A stretch of 64,000 nucleotides of DNA from contig DAIDGW010000182.1 in assembly GCA_027452245.1 (NCBI GenBank), positions 1 to 64,000 on the forward strand, read 5' to 3'. The notes under the pieces are model-generated. The model saw only the letters and a program-made list of their open reading frames with translations, ran no database searches and was not told the origin of the DNA. The translations under genes were made by a program, and so were the position numbers. Of this stretch, positions 53,120 through 62,812 are shown piece after piece (position 1 is the stretch's first letter; each line of letters begins with the position of its first letter). The stretch is from Acidobacteriaceae bacterium. GTDB lineage: Bacteria > Acidobacteriota > Terriglobia > Terriglobales > Acidobacteriaceae.

Positions 53120-54312
53120 CTACCGCGACCACGGAAGCGCTCCGCCTGACGGAACGGATTAACCGTATCGAACCTTCAGCCACCATGGCGGTTGTGGCGG
53201 AAGCCGACAAGCTGCGCACACAGGGAATCGACGTCGTCGATTTCGGCGCCGGCGAGCCGCATTTCTCCACGCCGCAGCACATCAAGGATGCGGCTATCGC
53301 AGCGATCCAGGGTAATTTCACCAAGTACACCGCGGTGGCCGGCACGGCGGAACTGCGCGACGCCATTACCCATCGCCACAACGTCGACTTCGATTCCGAT
53401 TACCGTCGGGAAGAGGTAATTGCATCCGTCGGTGGCAAGCATGCACTCTTCAATGCCATGCAGGTGCTGGTTGATCACGGCGACGAGGTCATCCTGCCCG
53501 TTCCTTATTGGGTTTCGTTTAAAGACATCGTGCGCTACGCAGGCGGCAAGTGTGTGCTGCTGAACGCCGATGAGGCGCAAGGATTCCGCGTTACCGCCGA
53601 CATGGTGGTGAACCTGATTACGCCGCGCACCAAGCTGATCATTCTGAATTCACCATCCAATCCTTCCGGCGCGGTCATGAGCCCGCAGGACATGACAGAG
53701 GTCGTTCGCCTGGCGCACGAGCGCGGCATCTGGGTTCTCTCCGACGAGTGCTACGTCTACCTGAACTACACCGGCAAGAATTTTTCCGTGGGATCACTGC
53801 GGGAGTACAAGGAGCGCATCCTCGTTGTTGGCTCGCTTTCGAAAACCTACGCTATGACGGGTTGGCGCCTGGGATACACACTCGCTCCCTCAGCAGTAGT
53901 AAGCGCCATGGCAAAATTGCAAAGCCAGTGCACGTCGAATCCAACATCCATTGTGCAGAAAGCTGCGGTTGCCGCTCTGAAAGGACCACAGGAGTGCGTG
54001 GAGCATATGCGGCGGGAGTACATCATGCTTCGCGACCATGTCGTGGCGGGATTGCGGGCCATTCCCGGCATCACTTGTACGCTGCCGGAAGGCGCGTTTT
54101 ACGCTTATCCGAATATCTCGAAATTTATTGGGCGCGGTGGCCTGAAATCTGCATCAGATGTTGCCGGACGGCTGTTGCGTGAAGCGCATGTGGCCACGGT
54201 CCCGGGGGAAGGTTTTGGAACCAGCGACCATATCCGAGTTTCATACGCCACTTCGAAGGCTGAATTGGATCGTGGACTGGAGCGGATGCAGAAGTTTTTC
54301 GCAACACTCTAG
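53116..54312 (+). CDS. PLP-dependent aminotransferase, class I/II (aspartate aminotransferase-like)
   Basis: 398 aa, fold-type I. FGAGEPHFSTPQHIKDAA (about 40-57), SPSNPSGAVMS (cofactor-orienting Asn/Pro), SDECYVYLNYTG (Asp), the Schiff-base Lys in VVGSLSKTYAMTGWRLGYTL, and VPGEGFGTSDHIRVSYATS (Arg that binds the substrate carboxylate). Most like the aspartate/prephenate aminotransferases of Thermus- and Terriglobia-type genomes; the exact amino-acid specificity cannot be read from sequence. Translationally coupled to coaD. A terminator hairpin follows. Confidence 0.92.
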   Translation: MTTATTEALRLTERINRIEPSATMAVVAEADKLRTQGIDVVDFGAGEPHFSTPQHIKDAAIAAIQGNFTKYTAVAGTAELRDAITHRHNVDFDSDYRREEVIASVGGKHALFNAMQVLVDHGDEVILPVPYWVSFKDIVRYAGGKCVLLNADEAQGFRVTADMVVNLITPRTKLIILNSPSNPSGAVMSPQDMTEVVRLAHERGIWVLSDECYVYLNYTGKNFSVGSLREYKERILVVGSLSKTYAMTGWRLGYTLAPSAVVSAMAKLQSQCTSNPTSIVQKAAVAALKGPQECVEHMRREYIMLRDHVVAGLRAIPGITCTLPEGAFYAYPNISKFIGRGGLKSASDVAGRLLREAHVATVPGEGFGTSDHIRVSYATSKAELDRGLERMQKFFATL

Positions 54313-54336
54313 AATAGTTCAGCAGAATTGTTGCCC

Positions 54337-54360
54337 AAGGCCGTTCTGTGGAGCGGCCTT
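54337..54360 (+). terminator. Terminator-like hairpin after the aminotransferase
   Basis: AAGGCCG (54337-54343) pairs with CGGCCTT (54354-54360) around a 10-base loop, then TCTTCTG. Begins 25 bp after the aminotransferase stop, and 22 bp before the manA ATG. Confidence 0.65.
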
Positions 54361-54381
54361 TCTTCTGTAGCTCCTGAACGT

Positions 54382-55380
54382 ATGGGGACCTTGTATCCAT
54401 TGTTGATGCTGCCGGGTTTTGATCCGCGACCGTGGGGAACACACGATCTCTCGCCCATTTATCCCAATCACAGATTTGAGCAGAAGATCGGGGAGGCATG
54501 GTTGACTGGAGATGATTGCAAGGTCGCCAATGGCCCGCTCACCGGGCAGACATTGTCGCAGCTGAGCAAACAGTATCAGCGAGAACTGGTAGGTGAGGCG
54601 GCACGCGATCCCCAAAGATTTCCGCTTCTACTGAAGTTTTTATTCCCCCGAGAGAAGCTTTCGGTGCAAGTGCATCCCGATGACACGCAGGCGCTGAAGG
54701 TGGGTGAGCCTTGGGGTAAAACCGAATGCTGGTATGTGGTCCATGCCAAACCGGGATCGCAGATCGGCCTCGGTCTGAAGCCCGGCGTCACTGCGGCAAA
54801 ATTCGCAGAGTCAATTCACGAAAACCGCGCCGAAGAGTTTTTGAACTGGATCGACGTTTTCCCCGGTGACATGATCTACGTTGCCGGCGGCACCGTGCAT
54901 ACATTAGGTCCGGGATCGATCATCGTTGAGACGCAACAACAGTCCGACACTACCTACAGGCTTTATGATTATGGACGCCCGCGCGAGCTTCATTTGAAGC
55001 ACGGACTAGCAGCCGTTAAAGAACAGGTTGCTTCAGGCAAGGTCGCGCAGCGCGAAAAAGCACCGCACAATGGTGGCAGCACGCGAGAAGGTTTGATCGC
55101 TGCGCCGTATTTTGTCGTCGATCATTTCGAAGCCAGGCAGCCGTTGGAGTTTTCCGTGCACGACTCGTCGGGACGCAGTTCGGTTCAAATCCTGGTTGCC
55201 ATCGAAGGCTGCGGCGCTATTGAAGCGCCCGGATCGGAATCGGTGACCCTGGCAAAAGGCGACGCAGTGGTGATTCCAGCGTCAAGCGAAAAGTTCATTG
55301 TCCGTCCGCAGTGGACCCTGGATTTTCTCAAGGCTTACGTGCCGGGGGCTCCGCTGCCCGAACCGCAAGCCAGGATATAG
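54382..55380 (+). CDS. manA: Mannose-6-phosphate isomerase, class I (ManA)
   Basis: Interconverts mannose-6-phosphate and fructose-6-phosphate. 332 aa from the ATG at 54382; a TTG at 54328 would add 18 residues but lies across the terminator hairpin. Visible: GFDPRPWGTHDLSPIYPNH at the N-terminus, LSVQVHPDDTQAL (Zn-binding QVHPDD), WGKTECWYVVHAKPGSQI, VAGGTVHTLGPGSIIVETQQ and DTTYRLYDYGRPRELH. Opens a three-gene GDP-mannose set with manC and the phosphomannomutase; only 13 bp separate it from manC. Confidence 0.93.
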   Translation: MGTLYPLLMLPGFDPRPWGTHDLSPIYPNHRFEQKIGEAWLTGDDCKVANGPLTGQTLSQLSKQYQRELVGEAARDPQRFPLLLKFLFPREKLSVQVHPDDTQALKVGEPWGKTECWYVVHAKPGSQIGLGLKPGVTAAKFAESIHENRAEEFLNWIDVFPGDMIYVAGGTVHTLGPGSIIVETQQQSDTTYRLYDYGRPRELHLKHGLAAVKEQVASGKVAQREKAPHNGGSTREGLIAAPYFVVDHFEARQPLEFSVHDSSGRSSVQILVAIEGCGAIEAPGSESVTLAKGDAVVIPASSEKFIVRPQWTLDFLKAYVPGAPLPEPQARI

Positions 55381-55393
55381 CTCAAACAAAACA

Positions 55394-56500
55394 GTGACCA
55401 AGAACTCAAATTTTTATCCCGTAATTCTCGCCGGCGGACGTGGCACGCGGTTCTGGCCGCTAAGCCGCAGAAAGCGTGCCAAGCAGCTGCTCGCGCTCGA
55501 TGGCAAGCAGACCATGATTCAGCAGACCGTGGCTCGCCTCCTGCCGCTTGCTGCACCCGCGAAGTTCTGGATCATTACCAACGACGATCTGCGTCCCGCA
55601 ATTTTGAGACAACTTCCACGTCTCCCCAAAATACAGGTGATGGCAGAGCCGGCAGGACGCAACACCGCCCCAGCTATCGGTCTGGCGGCGTTTCTTCTGC
55701 TGCGCCAAGACCCTGACGCAGTGATCGGAATGTTTCCTTCCGATCACGTGATCGCCGACGAAAAACGCTTTCGAGAGACGCTGGAGCGCGGCATCGCCAT
55801 TGCTTCCGCGGGCGAGAACATCGTCGTGCTGGGTATTCGCCCAACGCGTCCGGAAACTGGATACGGATATATCGAGGCCGGCGGCAGTTTCGAGGGAGCG
55901 TTGCGGGTCCGCCGCTTTACCGAAAAACCTGACGCCCCAACCGCAGCGCGGTTCCTGCAGGCGGGCAATTATTTCTGGAACAGCGGCATGTTTCTCTGGA
56001 GTGCGCGCACGCTCGCTGATGCTCTGCGAGAGCATCTTCCGAAAACCGCGCCGTTGCTCGAAAACATTGCCGCCACATTCGGGACTCGCAAGTTCCCCGA
56101 CACATTTCGCAAGATCTATCCAAAGTGCGAGAACATCAGCGTCGATTACGCCGTACTGGAACCGCGCTCTGCCAAGGGTGAGCAGGCGGGAAAGATTTTC
56201 TGTCTTCCCGCGGATTTTGGTTGGAACGACTTAGGCTCATGGACGGCGTTGCACGAGCATCACACTGCAAAACGGAATCCGCCCGAAGGCAACCTCATCA
56301 CTGCCGCGAGCAATTTCGTTCTGAATGCCGAAGGAAATTACATCCACGCCCCGGGAAAGTTTGTGGCGGCTGTCGGGGTGCGCGATGTCGTCGTAGTTGA
56401 AACCGATGACGCTTTGCTCATTACTACACGGCAACATGCACAGGATGTCGGCAAAATTGTTAAGCATCTGGACCAGAAGAAACTGCACAAGCTCACTTAA
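55394..56500 (+). CDS. manC: Mannose-1-phosphate guanylyltransferase ManC
   Basis: Makes GDP-mannose from GTP and mannose-1-phosphate. 368 aa from the GTG at 55394 (no ATG precedes the conserved N-terminus). Nucleotide-binding GGRGTRFWPLSRRKRAKQ (about 11-28), EPAGRNTAPAIGLAAF, MFPSDHVIADEKRF, GYIEAGG, RFTEKPDAPTAARFLQAGNY and WNSGMFLWSARTL, all in the usual order. The short form, without the C-terminal isomerase domain, fits a separate manA next to it. Stop directly abuts the next ATG. Confidence 0.95.
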   Translation: MTKNSNFYPVILAGGRGTRFWPLSRRKRAKQLLALDGKQTMIQQTVARLLPLAAPAKFWIITNDDLRPAILRQLPRLPKIQVMAEPAGRNTAPAIGLAAFLLLRQDPDAVIGMFPSDHVIADEKRFRETLERGIAIASAGENIVVLGIRPTRPETGYGYIEAGGSFEGALRVRRFTEKPDAPTAARFLQAGNYFWNSGMFLWSARTLADALREHLPKTAPLLENIAATFGTRKFPDTFRKIYPKCENISVDYAVLEPRSAKGEQAGKIFCLPADFGWNDLGSWTALHEHHTAKRNPPEGNLITAASNFVLNAEGNYIHAPGKFVAAVGVRDVVVVETDDALLITTRQHAQDVGKIVKHLDQKKLHKLT

Positions 56501-57922
56501 ATGACTCAGCAAATCAAGTTCGGAACCGATGGCTGGCGCGGAATTATCGCTGATGATTTCACCTTCGAGAACGTCCGGCGTGTCGCTGGCGCGATTGCCT
56601 CGTATGTTTTAAAGAACGAAGATGCCAAACGCGGGCTGTTTATCGGCTATGACACCCGTTTTGCTTCACAGCATGCCGCCAGGGTCGCGGCAGAAGTAAT
56701 CGCCGCCGCTGGCATTCCAGTCAAACTCTCCAATGATTACGCGCCCACTCCGGCGATCTCCTATGCCGTCAAAACACAGGCAGCGGCCGGTGGCGTGATG
56801 ATCACTTCCAGCCACAATCCATGGAACTGGAATGGCGTGAAGTTCAAGGCGAAGTTTGGCGGATCGGCAACTCCCGCGATCATGAAAAAGGTGGAGGACG
56901 AACTCCATGCCGAGGCGATGCCCAATGGCAGGCAGGCGGGAATTGAAGAACTCGATCTGAAGAAGGCTTACATCGCTGCTGCTTGCAAATTCGCCGACAT
57001 GGAACTCATTTCGCGAACCAAATTTAAGTTCGCCATTGATTCCATGTACGGCTCCGGACGCGGCGTTCTTGCCGGAGTGTTCGGCGATCGCGGCGTTCAG
57101 CACGTCGCCATCCGCCAGGAATTGAACCCCTTGTTTCCAGGAATCAATCCCGAACCCATCGAGCCGCACGTTTCGCTTTTGCAGGAAACCGTAGTACGCG
57201 AGAAGTGCGATGCCGGCCTCGCTACCGATGGTGATGCCGACCGCATTGGCGCCGTTGCCGAAGACGGCAGTTTCGTCGACTCCCACAAAATTTTCTGCGT
57301 CTTACTGCGGTGGCTCCTCGAGCGTAAGCAATGGCCGGGAGATGTCGTCCGCGCCTTCAATACGACCCGCATGCTTGACCGGATTGCCGCGAAGCACGGC
57401 AGAAAACTGCACGAATGTTCGATCGGATTCAAGCACATTGCCGACCTGATGATGGAGCAGGAGATCCTCATTGGAGGCGAAGAGTCGGGCGGCATCGGCT
57501 ACTCGCGATATTTGCCCGAGCGCGACGGAGTGCTCAATTGCCTGTTGCTGGCTAATGTGATGGCTGAAGAGCAAAAGCCGCTGGGACAACTCGTGGCCGA
57601 TCTGCAACGGGACTTCGGCCCTCACTATTACGGGCGGCGAGACCTGCACATCCCCGACCACGTGAAGCAGGGTGCGATCCAGCGTGCGCGTGATGAACGG
57701 ACGAACAAGCTGGGCTCGTACGCGGTGCTCAAAAAAGAGCACATGGATGGGGTCAAGTTTTTCCTGGATGCGCCGATAAATGGAAATGGGGCGGAGGCCT
57801 GGGTGCTTTTCCGGGCTTCCGGAACCGAACCGCTCCTGCGCTTGTATGCCGAAGCATCTTCGCCCGCACTGGTTGAACAGATCCTGACTACCGGCGAGAG
57901 CTTCGTTCATCAGACTGGATGA
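56501..57922 (+). CDS. Phosphomannomutase/phosphoglucomutase
   Basis: Interconverts hexose 1- and 6-phosphates; with manA and manC it completes GDP-mannose synthesis. 473 aa. N-terminal GTDGWRGIIADDF, the catalytic serine in MITSSHNPWNWNG (Ser104), metal-binding DGDADRIGAVAED, sugar-binding GGEESGGIGYSRY and phosphate-binding FRASGTEPLLRLYAEA. ATG follows the manC stop with no gap. From sequence it could act on mannose, glucose or both; context favours mannose. Confidence 0.93.
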   Translation: MTQQIKFGTDGWRGIIADDFTFENVRRVAGAIASYVLKNEDAKRGLFIGYDTRFASQHAARVAAEVIAAAGIPVKLSNDYAPTPAISYAVKTQAAAGGVMITSSHNPWNWNGVKFKAKFGGSATPAIMKKVEDELHAEAMPNGRQAGIEELDLKKAYIAAACKFADMELISRTKFKFAIDSMYGSGRGVLAGVFGDRGVQHVAIRQELNPLFPGINPEPIEPHVSLLQETVVREKCDAGLATDGDADRIGAVAEDGSFVDSHKIFCVLLRWLLERKQWPGDVVRAFNTTRMLDRIAAKHGRKLHECSIGFKHIADLMMEQEILIGGEESGGIGYSRYLPERDGVLNCLLLANVMAEEQKPLGQLVADLQRDFGPHYYGRRDLHIPDHVKQGAIQRARDERTNKLGSYAVLKKEHMDGVKFFLDAPINGNGAEAWVLFRASGTEPLLRLYAEASSPALVEQILTTGESFVHQTG

Positions 57923-57995
57923 TCCCAAGCGCGTACCCACCGTACCTTTCGAGTGACGCGCGATGCCATACTGGTGCGATACTCGATAGAGAGAC

Positions 57996-59147
57996 ATGAC
58001 CGTTGCCGATACAACTCCTCCGGTGATCAACGACTCCCCGGAAGCCCGTCACTATAACCGCATCCGGCGCTGGCTCGGCGTTTCTGATTTAGTTGTCGGA
58101 CTGGTTTTCTTGCTGGTTCTGCTGCTTACGGGATGGACTGGCACTCTTCGCGATCTTGCCTATCGCATCGGGTTCCAGAATTACGAAGTCTCGCTGTTCT
58201 TCTATCTCTTCCTTCTGCTTTTCATCAGCAAAGTTCTGGGCATCGGACTCGACTATTACGGATTCAATCTCGAGCGTAGATTCAAGCTCACCACCCAGAA
58301 GTTTCGCTCCTGGCTGTGGGACGAATCAAAAGGATTTCTAGTCGGCCTGATTCTGGGAACTATCCTCGTTGAACTGCTCTATTTCACCATTCGCCAATGG
58401 CCGCAGCATTGGTGGTTGCTGGCGTGGGGATTGTTTATGGGTCTCTTCATCATCATGGCCCAACTCGCTCCCGTGCTCTTGATGCCGATCTTTTACAAAT
58501 TCGAACCGCTTGAAAATGACGAACTCCGCCGCCGTCTCGTGTTGCTGGGGGAGCGCGCTGGCACCCAGGTGCGCGGCGTCTATCGTTGGCGGCTCTCTGA
58601 AAAAAGTAAGAAGGCAAATGCCGCTCTTACCGGACTAGGCCAGACGCGCCGCATCATCCTCGCCGACACTTTGATCGATAACTACTCGGCTGACGAAATT
58701 GAAGCCGTGCTGGCACACGAGCTTGGACATCACGTTCATCGCCATATTTTGAAAAGCATCCTGGTCCAGGCCGCCGTCACCTTTGTCGGATTCTGGGCGG
58801 CGAATTGGGTTTTGCATTACGCCGTCGATCAACAGATGTTCGACCAGATGTCCGATTTCGCGAATCTACCCCTGCTCGTCCTGGTTTCAACCGTCCTTGG
58901 ACTGCTCCTTACGCCCGCCTTGAATGCATATTCGCGCTACAACGAACGGCAGGCTGATCGCTATGCCTTCGAGTCCATCGCCCGCGTGGATCCCTTTATT
59001 TCATCCATGAACAAGCTGGCCGACCAGAACCTTGCCGAACGGACACCTTCCAAATGGATTGAGATGTTGTTCCACTCTCATCCGGCGATCGCCCGTCGGG
59101 TAGCGGCCGCCGAAGCGTGGCAACGCTCCCAGAACGCCAATACCTAA
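57996..59147 (+). CDS. M48 family integral-membrane metalloprotease (Ste24/CAAX-protease-like)
   Basis: 383 aa. Several membrane segments (about 32-48, 66-82, 115-132, 140-160, 256-275, 288-306) flank an M48 zinc protease core: LAHELGHHVHRHILKSI (H241-E-x-x-H245) and the third ligand Glu in SRYNERQADRYAFE. The N-terminal YGFNLERRFKLTTQKFRSWL and KKANAALTGLGQTRRIILAD match the Ste24-type subfamily, which processes prenylated or misfolded proteins; in bacteria its role is likely membrane-protein quality control. ATG 57996 has AGAGAG upstream. It ends one base before the convergent kdsB. Confidence 0.93.
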   Translation: MTVADTTPPVINDSPEARHYNRIRRWLGVSDLVVGLVFLLVLLLTGWTGTLRDLAYRIGFQNYEVSLFFYLFLLLFISKVLGIGLDYYGFNLERRFKLTTQKFRSWLWDESKGFLVGLILGTILVELLYFTIRQWPQHWWLLAWGLFMGLFIIMAQLAPVLLMPIFYKFEPLENDELRRRLVLLGERAGTQVRGVYRWRLSEKSKKANAALTGLGQTRRIILADTLIDNYSADEIEAVLAHELGHHVHRHILKSILVQAAVTFVGFWAANWVLHYAVDQQMFDQMSDFANLPLLVLVSTVLGLLLTPALNAYSRYNERQADRYAFESIARVDPFISSMNKLADQNLAERTPSKWIEMLFHSHPAIARRVAAAEAWQRSQNANT

Positions 59148-59867
59148 CTACCGCGTCTTGAAGATCTCCAATACTCGCTGCAAATCTTCTTCGGTATCGA
59201 CCCCGATGCTGTCGTATGGAGTTTCTCCGACGTAAATCGACATTCCATTCTCCAGAAACCGCAATTGCTCCAAACGCTCGCTGCGCTCCAGCGACGATTC
59301 CGGGAGTTTCACAAAGCGATCGAGTGCAGCTTTACGGTATGCATAGAGTCCAAGGTGCTTGCAATAGCGCGGATGCGATCCGTCACGGTCATATGGAATG
59401 GTCGCCCGCGAAAAGTAGAGGGCACGCCCGTCGATATCTACCACGACCTTCACAGCATTGGGGTTTGCAATGTCCTGGTCACCGGCGGGAGTCATGACCG
59501 TTCCTACCTGCGTTGCCGGATTCTCCATGACTCGCAATAGCGTCTCGATCTGCTCCGGGCGTACGAGCGGCTCATCGCCCTGTACGTTCACATATACGTC
59601 CGCAGAAATGGAGTTGGAGATTTCGTGCACGCGCTCGGTCCCACTGCGATGCGAGCCCGAAGTCATCTGCGCTTGCCAGCCCTGGGCGCGGCATAGGTCC
59701 AGAATTTCTTCCGAGTCGGTGGCCACAATGACATCCGCTAGTGACCTGCACGATCGCACCGCGGTGTAAACCGCCCCTATGAGCGGGGTCCCTGCGACAT
59801 CGCGCAACATCTTGCGGGGCAAGCGGGTGGAAGCCAGACGAGCAGGAATAACGGCAATCGCTTTCAT
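59148..59867 (-). CDS. kdsB: 3-deoxy-manno-octulosonate cytidylyltransferase KdsB
   Basis: Activates Kdo as CMP-Kdo for lipopolysaccharide core synthesis, so the cell has a Gram-negative type outer membrane. 239 aa. AVIPARLASTRLPRKML (nucleotide site), VIVATDSEEILDLC, MTSGSHRSGTERVHEI, YVNVQGDEPLVRPEQIETLL (the central metal-binding Asp) and HLGLYAYRKAALDRFVKLPE. All hallmark KdsB segments are intact. Convergent with the M48 gene, abutting end to end. Confidence 0.96.
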   Translation of the reverse strand: MKAIAVIPARLASTRLPRKMLRDVAGTPLIGAVYTAVRSCRSLADVIVATDSEEILDLCRAQGWQAQMTSGSHRSGTERVHEISNSISADVYVNVQGDEPLVRPEQIETLLRVMENPATQVGTVMTPAGDQDIANPNAVKVVVDIDGRALYFSRATIPYDRDGSHPRYCKHLGLYAYRKAALDRFVKLPESSLERSERLEQLRFLENGMSIYVGETPYDSIGVDTEEDLQRVLEIFKTR

Positions 59868-59988
59868 ATTCTTCGACTACTCAGTTTCAGCTCTTGAACG
59901 GGTAAGCGGCAAGTTCTGTTGAAGATTCCAGCTAGAGCCCCGTCTTCGCTATTTCAGACAGAGAAAAGTTTGTTCCGATTTTCCCCCC

Positions 59989-60019
59989 GGCGCAGCGTTA
60001 TGATGCGCCTCGCGGCGCA
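59989..60019 (+). promoter_or_regulatory. Mutually exclusive hairpins upstream of the Ser/Thr kinase
   Basis: GGCGCA (59989-59994), TGCGCC (60004-60009) and GGCGCA (60014-60019). The middle element can pair with either outer one: a 9-base loop first hairpin or a 4-base loop (TCGC) second hairpin. This lies in the 287-bp gap between kdsB and the kinase gene, which otherwise shows nothing I recognise. Confidence 0.35.
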
Positions 60020-60154
60020 CTTCTAGCAGGAGCCCCAGCGGTCACCCCTTAGTCAAGCCAAAGGTCTACGGCCACCGGGCGTGCTTGACGGGCAGGCTTC
60101 CTTACTGAGATGTGTTTCCCGCCCACCTCACCACGGTACAATCGTTCGACACTC

Positions 60155-62779
60155 ATGCCGCTGACGCCCGGAACTCGCTTGGGCCCTTACGAGATCGCCG
60201 CGCCTCTCGGCGTCGGCGGCATGGGAGAGGTTTACAAAGCCCGCGACACCCGCCTCGCCCGTGACCTCGCCATCAAGGCCTTGCCCGATGGTTTTGCCAA
60301 CGATGCCGACCGCCTGGCGCGCTTTCAACGCGAAGCGCAAATCCTGGCCTCCCTGACTCACTCCAATATCGCTGCTATTTACGGGCTTGAGGAATACAAC
60401 GGTGCTCGATATCTGGTTCTCGAATTCGTGCCCGGAGAAACATTGGCCGACCGAATCCAGCATGGCCCATTGAGTGTCGATGAAACTCTCGAGATCGCTG
60501 AACAGATTACTCAAGCCCTCGAAGCAGCGCACGAAAAGGGCGTCGTACATCGCGACCTGAAACCCGCCAACATCAAGATCACGCCCGAGGGCAAAGTAAA
60601 GGTGTTGGACTTCGGCCTGGCGAAAGAGACTCCGAAGCAGGCGTCCGGCGCGAGTGATGCTTTGAACTCGCCCACGCTGACAGTTGCTTCTCCCGCCTAC
60701 ACGCGTGCCGGAGTGATTCTCGGAACGGCGGCATACATGTCCCCGGAGCAAGCCCGTGGGAAGCCGGTCGACAAGCGCACCGACATTTGGGCAGTCGGCT
60801 GCATTCTCTACGAATGCCTGACGGCGAAGATGGCCTTCGGCGGAGAAACCGTGACCGATACCCTGGCCGCGGTCGTGAAATCCGAGCCTGATTGGCGCGC
60901 CCTGCCGCAAGCTGCGGGTCCGCGCCTGCGGGAGTTGCTGCGCCTGTGCCTGCACAAAGATCCCCGTTTGCGGCTGCGGGATATTGGCGATGCCCGGATC
61001 CTGATCTCCCAAATCGAGTCCGGGGATGCAGGGATTCCCGCATCAGCCGCCGCACCGCCCGCACCCCGGCTCTTGCCCATACTTCTGCCCGCTTGCTTTG
61101 GCGTGCTGCTGCTGGGAGTCATCGCCGGAATGTGGTGGAAAGGCCGCTCCCAGCCGGGCGAAGCCTGGACCGGCGTTTACTTGTCCGGACCGGAACTCTC
61201 TACCTATCCCCGGCCCTCGCCCGACGGACACCTGCTGGCGTTTGTGGCGAAAGATGACGATGACGTCATGCAAGTGTGGGTCATGAACCCGGAATCGGGC
61301 AATCGTGTCATGCTCACCCACCGTCGCGACCTTGGCTTCGCCACCGTGTGTTCCTGGTCCGCCGACGGCACCCGTATTTATTACGATCGCTATTACGATC
61401 AATTCAAGGGTGTGTACAGCGTGCCCGCGCTGGGCGGGGACGAACAGACGATCCTCGAGACGGGTGGCATTCCTGAGACTCTCCCCGACGGTAGCCTCTT
61501 AGTCACCGAAACCAATCCGCAGCACCAGCAGCAGCTTTATCACTACTGGCCCGACAGCGGGAAGTCCCAGGCATATCCCGTGATCTTGCCCAATGGCTCC
61601 CTTTACGGGTGGGTGACCGTCCGCGCCTTTCGCGACGGCCGCCACGCCATTGTCTTCGGCATTCCCGCGGCAGAACGTGGCGACTGGGCAGAACCCCACT
61701 TATATGTTCTGGATCTCGAGAACGGAAAGCTGCAGATGCTCAATGCCGATTACGGCGATCTGGTGGCTGGTGGCGGCGTGCCTCCTGCAGCAGTGACGCC
61801 GGATGGCAAGACGGCGATCTTCGCCAGTACCCAGGGTCCACTCAGCCGGATTATGAGCGTACCGATCGACGGCCACGCTCCAGTCAGGCAACTGTTCACC
61901 CTCGCCGGATACGTGCAATCCATCTCCATTGGAACCAATGGCGACATTTATCTTGACCAGGCGGAGCGCCCCATGGAGATCGTACGGTTTGCTCCAGAGG
62001 GCGGCCGTGTGGAGCACATTGCGAGCATCACGAAACCTATAGGAGACTATTTCGCGGCGCTTCCGGACGGCCGCGCGGTCTGGGCCGAATATGCCTCTGG
62101 GCACAGGCGTTTGATGGTCGGAGCGTCGCGGAAAGAGCCCACTTCGTTCGTTAACACAAACGAGGAGACTTCAGGCCCGCTGACTGCAGTTGGCCCCGAC
62201 GCCGTCGCATTTCTCCTGGGCCATGCGAACGCCGAAATCGGAGTGGCCACGCTCTCCAGTGGCCGGATCATCAGGCGAATTCCATTCGATAAAGGCCACA
62301 TCGATCAGATGGCCTCATCTCCCGATGGCAACACACTCTACATTGCCGCTTCCGGAAGTATTTGGACCGTGACGGAAAATGGCGAAGTGCGCCGCCAGTC
62401 CGCCGGCAACTATGTCAGTGTGGAACCCGGCGGCCGGAGCCTGCTGGTTGAAATCAGAGAGGCTCCCAATACGAAACTGGTTCGCGTTCCCCTGAACGGC
62501 GGCCCTGAGCAGCAGATCCCTGCCGTCGGTCCGGTCGGATTGGCCTACGGTATCGATAATAAGGGCGTCCGCGACGGGCTGCTGCTGGCGCCGGAAAGCA
62601 GCCCGACCTGGTATTGGCCGCCCGCCATTTTCGATCTCGCTACCGGAAAGTCCCGTCGCATTCCACTCGATTACATCAGCGATTTTCACCACATGTCCTG
62701 GACGCCCGATGGCAAGATCATGGCCTCCGCCTTAGCCTGGCGCTCCAACATGTGGAAGTTCACCCGCACCTCGCATTGA
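60155..62779 (+). CDS. Serine/threonine protein kinase with extracytoplasmic TolB-like propeller
   Basis: 874 aa from the ATG at 60155 (a frame extension to 60110 is dropped). Kinase domain about 8-275: Gly-rich loop LGVGGMGEV (18-26), Lys41, catalytic HRDLKPAN (132-139), DFGLA (152-156), GTAAYMSPEQARG activation segment. One transmembrane helix at about 307-328 (LLPILLPACFGVLLLGVIAG). Residues 345-874 are a beta-propeller with TolB/WD40-like repeats (YPRPSPDGHLLAFVAKDDDD, SWSADGTRIYYDRYY, SWTPDGKIMASALAW). This PknB-plus-propeller layout is common in acidobacteria and lacks PASTA repeats. Ligand and substrates are unknown. Confidence 0.92.
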   Translation: MPLTPGTRLGPYEIAAPLGVGGMGEVYKARDTRLARDLAIKALPDGFANDADRLARFQREAQILASLTHSNIAAIYGLEEYNGARYLVLEFVPGETLADRIQHGPLSVDETLEIAEQITQALEAAHEKGVVHRDLKPANIKITPEGKVKVLDFGLAKETPKQASGASDALNSPTLTVASPAYTRAGVILGTAAYMSPEQARGKPVDKRTDIWAVGCILYECLTAKMAFGGETVTDTLAAVVKSEPDWRALPQAAGPRLRELLRLCLHKDPRLRLRDIGDARILISQIESGDAGIPASAAAPPAPRLLPILLPACFGVLLLGVIAGMWWKGRSQPGEAWTGVYLSGPELSTYPRPSPDGHLLAFVAKDDDDVMQVWVMNPESGNRVMLTHRRDLGFATVCSWSADGTRIYYDRYYDQFKGVYSVPALGGDEQTILETGGIPETLPDGSLLVTETNPQHQQQLYHYWPDSGKSQAYPVILPNGSLYGWVTVRAFRDGRHAIVFGIPAAERGDWAEPHLYVLDLENGKLQMLNADYGDLVAGGGVPPAAVTPDGKTAIFASTQGPLSRIMSVPIDGHAPVRQLFTLAGYVQSISIGTNGDIYLDQAERPMEIVRFAPEGGRVEHIASITKPIGDYFAALPDGRAVWAEYASGHRRLMVGASRKEPTSFVNTNEETSGPLTAVGPDAVAFLLGHANAEIGVATLSSGRIIRRIPFDKGHIDQMASSPDGNTLYIAASGSIWTVTENGEVRRQSAGNYVSVEPGGRSLLVEIREAPNTKLVRVPLNGGPEQQIPAVGPVGLAYGIDNKGVRDGLLLAPESSPTWYWPPAIFDLATGKSRRIPLDYISDFHHMSWTPDGKIMASALAWRSNMWKFTRTSH

Positions 62780-62812
62780 CGAGTAAGCGCGCGCTGCAAG
62801 CCAACTCCATCC

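Noticed and set aside
59940-60110. Possible structured RNA (riboswitch or 4.5S-like) upstream of the kinase
   Set aside because: GC-rich with hairpins, but no match to a family consensus I can recall; reported only as alternative hairpins.
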